From Glossina fuscipes (lineage: Eukaryota > Arthropoda > Insecta > Diptera > Glossinidae), in the NCBI RefSeq assembly GCF_014805625.2, contig NW_023998431.1, positions 2,531,435 through 2,595,434 of the forward strand: 64,000 nt of DNA, given 5' to 3'. Made by a program: the position numbers and the translations under genes. Below are positions 57,245 through 64,000 of the stretch, one piece after another. How positions within the stretch are numbered: the stretch's first letter is position 1; each line of letters starts with the position of its first letter. The notes beneath the pieces are model-generated. The model was not told where the DNA came from and made no database searches. It saw only the letters and a list, made by a program, of their open reading frames with translations.

Positions 57245-57405
57245 TTTTTGTTGTATAGACGTCTCCTTTGACCGGTCTAGGCCGTTTTCACTTTCGTTTG
57301 CAAGTTTATAGACGATATGAGAATGTTTACCAAGGATACATAGTTGGGCAGATAGACAGATGCACAAACGAACAGATGGACATAGTTAGGTGAATTCTGC
57401 ATTTG
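57245..57405 (-). repeat. INE-1-like interspersed repeat, partial
   Basis: TTTGACCGGTCTAGGCCGTT, TTGCAAGTTTATAGACGATA, GAATGTTTACCAAGGATACA and CGAACAGATGGACATAGTTA, in the family order. It ends before the TTCTTGATC-type block. Confidence 0.5.
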
Positions 57406-57644
57406 AAACTGGCCAATATTCGATATGATTTATGGAGTTTTTGAAGCTTGCTTCTGCGCGTGATAAAGATATTAAAAAGAAAATTAAATTTTCTTATACT
57501 ATAATATTGAGTAGACATGGTCAATTTTTCCATTTTCGTAGAAGTGCTACAGCATCGCCCACAGCATACGTCTTCAAGTTATTGCATTTATCTGCTGTAA
57601 TTCTTGAGACCTCAGGAAAGGAACAACTTTTTATTACTTTTGAA

Positions 57645-57965
57645 AAAGAGAGGCGTCCTTAGTTTGCGCAATACTGTAGGCGAGTCCTTCGACTGATTTG
57701 GCCCAATTTTCAATATCAACCTGTTTGCAAGAACTTGCAAGATATTCGCCAAATTTAAAGTTGATAACTTCAATTTTGCGGCTACGAGAATGTTTACAAC
57801 ACACATACGCATACCGACAGACGACTAGAGGAACATTCTTCTATCGATTCAGAATTTGACGCTCACCAAGAATGTGCATACTTTGTGGTATCTAAGAAGT
57901 TTTGATCTGGGCGTTGCAAACGTTTCGACAAAAGGTATATGCCGATCACCCTTCGTCGATTGATT
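57645..57965 (-). repeat. INE-1-like interspersed repeat, well preserved
   Basis: Complete order on the plus strand: GAGGCGTCCTTAGTTTGCGC, GACTGATTTGGCCCAATTTT, CAATATCAACCTGTTTGCAA, AACTTCAATTTTGCGGCTAC, GAGAATGTTTACAACACAC, ACCGACAGACGACTAGAGG, ATCGATTCAGAATTTGACGC, TCACCAAGAATGTGCATACT, GGGCGTTGCAAACGTTTCGA and CCCTTCGTCG. Read on the minus strand this corresponds to the TATACCC-to-GTCCGTC architecture of INE-1 plus a family-specific extension. The best reference copy in the window with 62920-63215. Confidence 0.75.
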
Positions 57966-58209
57966 TCAAAATAAATAAAAGTTTTAGCTGATTGTAAGCA
58001 AATTCACTTTATTTTTTGGACACGGTATATATAGATTTCTGAAAAAGCTTCGGGTTATGTATATATGTATATATTTCATTGCTTTCCGTTCGCAATGACT
58101 TTTATTTAAGTCTTTATCAGTAAGTTACCCGATGAATTTCTCACTCTATCGCTTCAACTTTGAATTATTTGATCCTCTTTATATCGGTTGTGAACTTAGT
58201 AAATTTTAT

Positions 58210-58400
58210 TTTGATTTGTTATTCTTTTATACCAATCACCGAAAGGTAAGGGGTATGCTAATTTTTTCAAGACGTTTGCAAAGCCCGAAAAGGAGCCTGA
58301 GGAACCCCACAAAGTATAAATGTTCTTCATCAGCATCCAAATTCTGTATGTTATGGCCCATCTATGTTATGTCAGCTGTCAGCGATCGCTAGGTCGCAAA
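58210..58400 (+). repeat. INE-1-like interspersed repeat
   Basis: TTTTATACCAATCACCGAAA, GGTAAGGGGTATGCTAATTT, AGACGTTTGCAAAGCCCGAA, GAGGAACCCCACAAAGTATA and TTCTTCATCAGCATCCAAAT. Plus orientation: the TATACC start, the CGTTTGCAA block and TTCTTCATCAGCATC all follow. Confidence 0.65.
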
Positions 58401-59889
58401 CATGAAGATATAGACTTCAAATTTAGCAGAAGCAATTCACGCAGATTAGTGTTGAAAATATTGATGAAATTGATGAAATGTTATTTCAAGTTGATGTCAT
58501 CTGTTGTACGAAAACTGTTAGTTTTAATTCATCTGAGTATTAGTCGGTAGGGGTAGACCCCTGCTGTATTAAAACATTAGGATTTGTAGACTTCACTCAT
58601 ATTGAGAACTTTATCTTAAGCAAAAAGGAAATACAGTTGAATTAGTATGGTGGAATGTTAATCTGTATATCAGCGTCTTAATGGCATATATTTATATGTG
58701 CAGCCACAAAAGTATTTCCACGAGTATTTTAGCGAGCATGAAATAAAAATTATTGCACCAAACTTTGAATTTCTAGAATTGAGCCACGCCTCGCAAGAAA
58801 GAGCTTGCTAAGAAGACCCACGGGGTAGAATTCAAAGTTAGTAAAGCTTGGCTTTGTGGTAAGAGGTAAACTAATTTAGGTTTTTATATGTCGATACATT
58901 TCAAATACATTTGAAAGCCATGGTTATGATATCCTATAGATACCTATTGGATCCAATTGAAATGGAGTACAAAGATATTCAGATGTATTGATGTATATAA
59001 AGGTTAGTATTTCATTCAATTTTCAAGAACAGAAATTAAGAGGAGTTTGATTGTGGATAGGATATCCACATACTATCATAGTAGGCATAAATGAGCTGAC
59101 ATCCTCGACAGATTTGCAATTGTGGTTAGTACACTGCAAACAATATTTGTGGAATATATTTCTATTATGAAAAACACAAATATAATAGAAAGGAATCGAA
59201 CACACGAAAAACTTATAATGACTAAATAAATACAAGTAAAAAAAGTAAAATATAGACAAAGGAAACAAAAAAGTGTCGATAAGTAACACCTGAACTAAAA
59301 GAAAATTTGTATGTGGTTTTAAAAATTCTAGAGCATATCAAAGGCATCATTTAAAAATGAAAAAGAGTATACCACAAACAATTAAAAATGAAAAGGAATT
59401 AAAAGAACAGATTCGAGGAATATTTTCCTAAACATAGCAATTATTTACCTTTCCAAACCAGTTATACCCTACATCAATGGAGGGTATACTAAGCTTCTCG
59501 ACTTAAGGAGAAGCACTTAAAGTAGACCTGCCTTTTGTTATGCAGATTGATTCTCTCTTAGGCTGCCCGTGTGTTTGTTCGCCCAAAATGCGACCACATA
59601 TTCTACTGTTTAACAGAATATATTTTAATACAATTTAGAGCATCGGCGTCTGTTAGCGCAAGAGCAAATCCTGCAGAAATTGCCACGAATCATCAATCGA
59701 ATCATTTTATTGACCGCTTCGTATATAACGCCTTGTCTTGAAAAGTTGTTATATGGGAAAACATCGCAATTTTCAAAGCTGTTCGTCAAACATCGTCAAA
59801 TAAGTATTTTGGCGACCTAAATTGATATATAAACATTGGATCGGATGAAGTACGTCTTTGGAATTTGCACAAAGTAAGTTTAGTGTTAC

Positions 59890-60356
59890 TAGTAGCACCT
59901 CATATAAGGGTTGCCATGAAAAAAGTAAATCCTTCTATGGTCAAATGTGCTATTGTCGAAATTTTGTGTAAAAAAAATTCATCAACAAGAGTAATTTCAT
60001 ACAAAACTTAACTGTATCAAATTTGGATCACGTAGGTCTATTTTTTGATATACGAATTCTCATGCAAACCAATAACTTATATATAAAACTCCTTAACTTT
60101 TAATATTTTATGGACAAAGCTTGTCGAAAATAGCAATTTAATATGAACGTTTTGGACCCCATTCCACATCTCAAGAATAGTAAACCCTTTGACAAAAAGT
60201 TTTAATTTTTACTATTTTATAAAGAAAATTGATTCACAGTAACAATTTGGCATAAAAATTAACTGCACGAATTTTGGGATCCAAAGGATTTGTTTTTTTA
60301 TATCCCATCCTATATAGTGGTCCTCAAAAAAGGCTGGCCTTACCCGGTTATAATGT
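59890..60356 (+). repeat. Helitron-like dispersed repeat, family C, with terminal hairpin
   Basis: The end GGCTGGCCTTACCCGGTTAT continuing AATG matches 23416-23449, with stem changes that keep pairing as G-U (GCTGG with CCGGT). The body shares CATATAAGGGTTGCCATGAA, GATCACGTAGGTCTATTTTT and ACCCCATTCCACATCTCAAG with the copy at 22.9 kb (CATATGAAAATTTTTACATG, ACATAGGTCTATTGACTGAA, CTCATTCCATATAAG). Non-coding. Confidence 0.5.
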
Positions 60357-60359
60357 TTT

Positions 60360-61135
60360 TTCTCGTTTTTCTTTTCTTTTTTTTTTTTTTTATAATTAAG
60401 ACACACTTGAACACAGTTATAATATAACGTGAAGCGTGTCATAGCAAAACTGAAATTTGGCACGGCTGAGATAGCAAAGCATTTTACTCAACTACGGACG
60501 GACTATACTATCAAGAATATCATGTTTTCTAACATAGCAGTGGAATTTACTTTTCTGCCCTTTTGTCTAGAATAGCTAGAACGTACTCTAAATCATTTGT
60601 TACGCAAATTTTGAGGTTTTTTCTATTATCATAACCGAGTTCTTCTATTCCGAAGAGTAGAGTTCACTGCTCTATTATTCCACCTATTTGTTGTCATATT
60701 TATTGTTTCTAATTTATAAACAAGTTGATAAATATCATTGAATGTATGTAAAATATATATATATATATATATATAATCCCTACTCACGGAGCAAATCTGG
60801 ACTACTACTATTCGTTCTTGTTTCTTTCGCTAAATCTTCACTTATATGCCAGATTTTCACTTTCATTTTTTATCGACAATTTATCGATTTATTTTATAAC
60901 GCTGACTGGTGAAATAGTGTTTGCTTTTATTACAATATTTACACACAACTTTTGTGTAGTTTAGTTGAAACTCAAACAAACCAAAGATTGCTACTTTTTT
61001 ATGATTTATTCTTACGGCAAAAGCGTTGGCGGAAGTTATACAAATAGCAAATGAAAACAAATATCATTTTTCACTTTCGTCCAAGACAAAAGTTGTTTAA
61101 AAGATGCGGAACGACTTTCCATCTCAGCGCTAAAG
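60360..61135. other. No supported gene
   Basis: AT-rich. T-run near 60376-60392 and an (AT)n microsatellite at 60753-60775. Nothing coding. Confidence 0.4.
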
Positions 61136-61139
61136 CTTC

Positions 61140-61430
61140 TTACTTTCAAAAGAGAGTTTCATGCACCAAAGGATGCTCGGTGCATTAATTTTACTGAAGC
61201 GGCCAGAAGGAAACTTTCGAAACTCCACAAAGAACATGTATTCTTGATCGGCATCGAATTCTGAATCGATTTAAGCACGTCCGTCCGTTCGTCTCTCGTT
61301 TGTGTAACGACTGTTGTAAATATTCTCCTGGGCGCAAATATGAAACTATCGATTTCATATTCAGCAGAAAAATCGCAAGTACTAGCACGCAGGTTGGCTA
61401 AATTGGTCGAAGGACACGCGTAGAGCGCCA
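61140..61430 (+). repeat. INE-1-like interspersed repeat
   Basis: TCGAAACTCCACAAAGAACA, TGTATTCTTGATCGGCATCG, GAATCGATTTAAGCACGTCC, GTCCGTTCGTCTCTCGTTTG, TTCTCCTGGGCGCAAATATG, TCGATTTCATATTCAGCAGA, CGCAAGTACTAGCACGCAGG and TTGGTCGAAGGACACGCGTA. This is a nearly complete plus-strand copy and complements the minus-strand copy at 57.6 kb block by block. Confidence 0.75.
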
Positions 61431-62045
61431 TATAAACAGAGAGCACTCCGTTTTTTTAAAAGGAACAAAAAAAAGGTTTTCGAAAGAGTTTTTTTTCATC
61501 ACTCATCAAGTGCGGCAGATAAATGTAAAAAAATTTGAAAGTATATTTTTCGGACGATGCTGTATCATTTGTATAAAATTGGGGAAAATCGACCACATCA
61601 ATCCACCATTATAATATATGAAGATTTCATTTATTTTTCAATACCTTTGTAAAATGCAGACGCACGATTCAAAAAAACCCCTCAAAATGTATAGATCCTG
61701 AGTCAGTTGCGAGTTTGGAATGAGGCCTAAGCATCGGGGTCTGTTCGTGTGTCCATTTTTTTATCTGCACGTCTGCCCTAAATATTCGCCCGTTCGTAAA
61801 CAATGATGATATCGGCTACAAATTTGCAAAAGAATTTAAGAATAACTTCAACCGGTGAAAAGAATCGCCCACGCAACGAAACTGAGGACATATTTGCGTT
61901 CCGTACATTTTGCTCGTTGCCCATAAACTACAACAAATATACGATATCCACAAATATCCACAAAGTTATTCTGCAAGAAAATCAAAAATCAGCCACGCCC
62001 ACCCATTATTATGTAATGTGCAAAATTTACATTTTTGATTTTTCT

Positions 62046-62108
62046 CAATCTTTTATACGATAACGGTGACGGGCATAAAAGATTGGGTCACAAACGAAAA
62101 TAATTTTC
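62046..62108 (-). repeat. INE-1-like terminal block
   Basis: CTTTTATACGATAACGGTGA, CGGGCATAAAAGATTGGGTC, ACAAACGAAAATAATTTTCT. Same block as at 9188 and 39625. Confidence 0.5.
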
Positions 62109-62295
62109 TTGCCTGTTTTTATTTATATAATTTTTCGTATATAAATACTAATTTTAAATATGGCGCTAGCGCCTAAATGGCATTTTAGAGGCAAGTTGAC
62201 AAGATTATGCATCCTAAATGTACAATATAACAAAGTAAAGAATGTAAAGGCAAAATGCTTACCCATAAGGTCCTTATAATGTAATTTAGATTACT

Positions 62296-62442
62296 GAGTG
62301 GCCGAGTAAGCAAGAGTCTCGACTAGCAATTCAATGGTCGTGCGTTCAAATCTCAAGTGCGGTAGAGTTTTTTATTAAGCCGAAAGCCTTAGATGCTACT
62401 GCTTTAAGACTTTAGTCTTAGAATTTATTCTATGGCTAAATT

Positions 62443-62489
<47 letters not shown>

Positions 62490-62504
62490 TAATAATAATA
62501 ATAA
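62296..62504 (+). mobile_element. tRNA-derived SINE, full-length, with target duplication
   Basis: Begins GAGTGGCCGAGTAAGCAAGA, carrying an A-box (TGGCCGAGTAAGC), with the B-box GCGTTCAAATCTC about 45 bases later. These two internal promoter boxes of polymerase III look derived from a Ser/Leu-type tRNA head. The body follows (AAGCCGAAAGCCTTAGATGC, TTTAGTCTTAGAATTTATTC) and then a long (TAA)n tail from 62447. A perfect nine-base repeat TAGATTACT flanks the insert (62287-62295 and 62505-62513). A (TAA)n tail rather than poly-A suggests mobilisation by a LINE with such a 3' end (I-type LINEs end this way). Confidence 0.8.
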
Positions 62505-62919
62505 TAGATTACTACAAAAATTTCACAAATAGAACTAAGTAAGGCAGACACCTATTTCAAGGTTGGCAAGGATATCTACATAAAGCAACGCTTACTTACG
62601 TGGTATCGTATGACATGCAGAGATGTAATTACCCCTGTTTTCATGAAACATAACCCTCTAGGGTAGCAGTTCGACAAAGCAATACGATATAGTCACCGTT
62701 TTATTCAAAGCGAAAGTATACTTAGCGGTGTTGCATACATTGTGATGAAAGAATGAAGTTTCAGTACTCTTTAACGCTGAGCGGCCGTGGTCGATCTCTT
62801 TCACTTTTGTGATGGAAAGTGATGGAAGGTCTGGAATGTGCCTGCATATTTTTATCGTCACATCAGTAGAGCTAGCGAGCACAAAACCCCATATTTTGCT
62901 TTTAAAAAGGGAGGTATTC

Positions 62920-63215
62920 TCACTTTATCTTGGACTATGGACGTGCTTCTTCCCTCATTTAGGTCATTTTCATTACCTAGCTGCGTGCAAGAACGTCCAA
63001 TATTTTTGCAAAGTTTGAAGTCGATAGCTTCAATTTTGCGGCCAGAAGAATCTTTAAAACAGACATTACACAGACGGACAGACGGACATGCTTAACTCAA
63101 TTTAAGATTTGATGCCGCTCAAAAATATATATATTTTATGATGCTTCTCTGATGCTTCTTTCTGCGCGTTGCAAACGTTTTGGCAAAATGAATATACCCG
63201 TCCCCAATTTTTCGA
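62920..63215 (-). repeat. INE-1-like interspersed repeat, well preserved
   Basis: CTGCGTGCAAGAACGTCCAA, GAAGTCGATAGCTTCAATTT, GCGGCCAGAAGAATCTTTAA, ACACAGACGGACAGACGGAC, AATTTAAGATTTGATGCCGC, GATGCTTCTTTCTGCGCGTT, GCAAACGTTTTGGCAAAATG and AATATACCCGTCCCC. All blocks are in order on the minus strand. Confidence 0.75.
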
Positions 63216-64000
63216 TGTTGGATGTAATATATAGATAATAATATATATATATATAAATATAAATTTATTGTAAGTGTCAAATTCTTACAAGTTAAAGGAT
63301 GAGTATTGATCTAAAATGAAATAAGAATAATTACTGGGATCAGATCATTAATGACACTAGTCGGCGTGTGTGCTCAGCATGGTTATTGCTAATAATGAAA
63401 AAACTACAATTGCCTGATTGTTTATCCAAACTCAATTATGTAGTGGCCGGTAGCCAAGAATCGTCAAAATACGAAAATAGCTTTCATGTTTATTCATAAT
63501 TTGGATGCTCTCCGCCTCGAAACTTTTTCCCTATAATGCACAAGGAGGAACTTTTAAATATCATAAAACTTTCAATGTTTTCATACAAGTTAAACATTTC
63601 GTGGTAATGACCACATTCTCCAGCAGCGAAATCAATTTGAATTGTAGAAAACTTTCTTATCATTTTCACCTGTTTACGTAAAAACGCACCAAAAAAAAAA
63701 AAGAAAAAAAAAAGAGAACGAAAAGAATATAAAACGAAAAGAAATAAAAAGAAAAGTTAAATGATAAATGGCTTCTATGCCGTTAAGGAGGGCGAAGTAG
63801 AAAATCAAAGCCACTAAGAGAAATTAAGAATATGCACTAAGATTTTGCCCTGCAATTTAAGACGGAAGAGCCAAAATGATTGAAAAGCTTGCGTTGCGTT
63901 GCGAAAAATGCGACATTAAATTTCATTTTTCAAATGCTTTCCATGATTCACAATTGATTTGGTGAGTGTTAGGGAAGTCATGCGAAATTAGTAGACTTCG
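63215..64000. other. No supported gene
   Basis: AT-rich sequence with a TA run near 63240-63255 and an A/G-rich stretch near 63690-63760. No coding signal. Confidence 0.4.

Noticed and set aside
62296..62370. A functional tRNA gene at the SINE head
   Set aside because: A- and B-boxes are present, but the acceptor and anticodon stems do not pair, and the sequence continues into the repeat body and (TAA)n tail.
1..64000. CRISPR arrays, operons, phage or bacterial-type genes
   Set aside because: No evenly spaced direct repeats with unique spacers, no ribosome binding sites and no gene-dense organisation; all evidence points to insect nuclear DNA.

Overview
The window is AT-rich nuclear DNA from a higher fly (cyclorrhaphan dipteran). 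The clues are INE-1-like interspersed repeats of the kind known from fly genomes, jockey-type LINE remnants whose ORF1 carries a PHD-like finger, several mariner subfamilies, a piggyBac-like remnant and abundant simple repeats. A tephritid or related fly would fit, but I cannot name the species. I see no host protein-coding gene. The stretch reads as intergenic or intronic DNA filled with decaying mobile elements.

Layout. 1-5 kb: INE-1-like repeats, a degenerate tandem repeat with units of about 230-260 bp, and a 5'-truncated SINE with an 11-bp target duplication. 7.6-17 kb: three LINE remnants (7.6-8.2 +, 11.6-12.8 +, 14.6-16.9 -). 21-25.7 kb: Helitron-like dispersed repeats, a LINE fragment, a tRNA-headed repeat and a probable LTR. 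30 kb: a mariner C-terminus. 36-38.4 kb: a long LINE remnant with ORF1 and RT. 38.6-39.5 kb: an internally deleted mariner with both TIRs. 40.2 kb: a Tc1-like DD34E fragment. 43.3-44.5 kb: a LINE RT fragment, then a mariner fragment on the other strand. 45.5 kb: a tRNA-Glu-like gene or pseudogene. 45.6-46.5 kb: a piggyBac-like element with an intact C-terminal ORF. 47.3-48.3 kb: a GC-rich, hairpin-rich insertion. 48.5-49.8 kb: a nearly complete mariner. 50.7 kb and 62.3 kb: further SINE copies. 57 kb: another mariner-like remnant. INE-1-like copies recur throughout, the best at 57.6-58.0 and 62.9-63.2 kb.

The most interesting item is the insertion at 47294-48317. It lies between 14-bp direct repeats inside an older INE-1-like repeat. 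On the minus strand its 5' end has the P2, P3, P4, J1.1/4 and catalytic J4/2 signature of a hepatitis-delta-like self-cleaving ribozyme, the type known at the 5' ends of some non-LTR retrotransposons. The second is a tRNA-derived SINE family with (TAA)n tails, seen here in three copies, two with clear target-site duplications. None of the elements forms an operon or pathway. What links them is retroposition (LINE, SINE, ribozyme element) and cut-and-paste transposition (mariner, Tc1, piggyBac).
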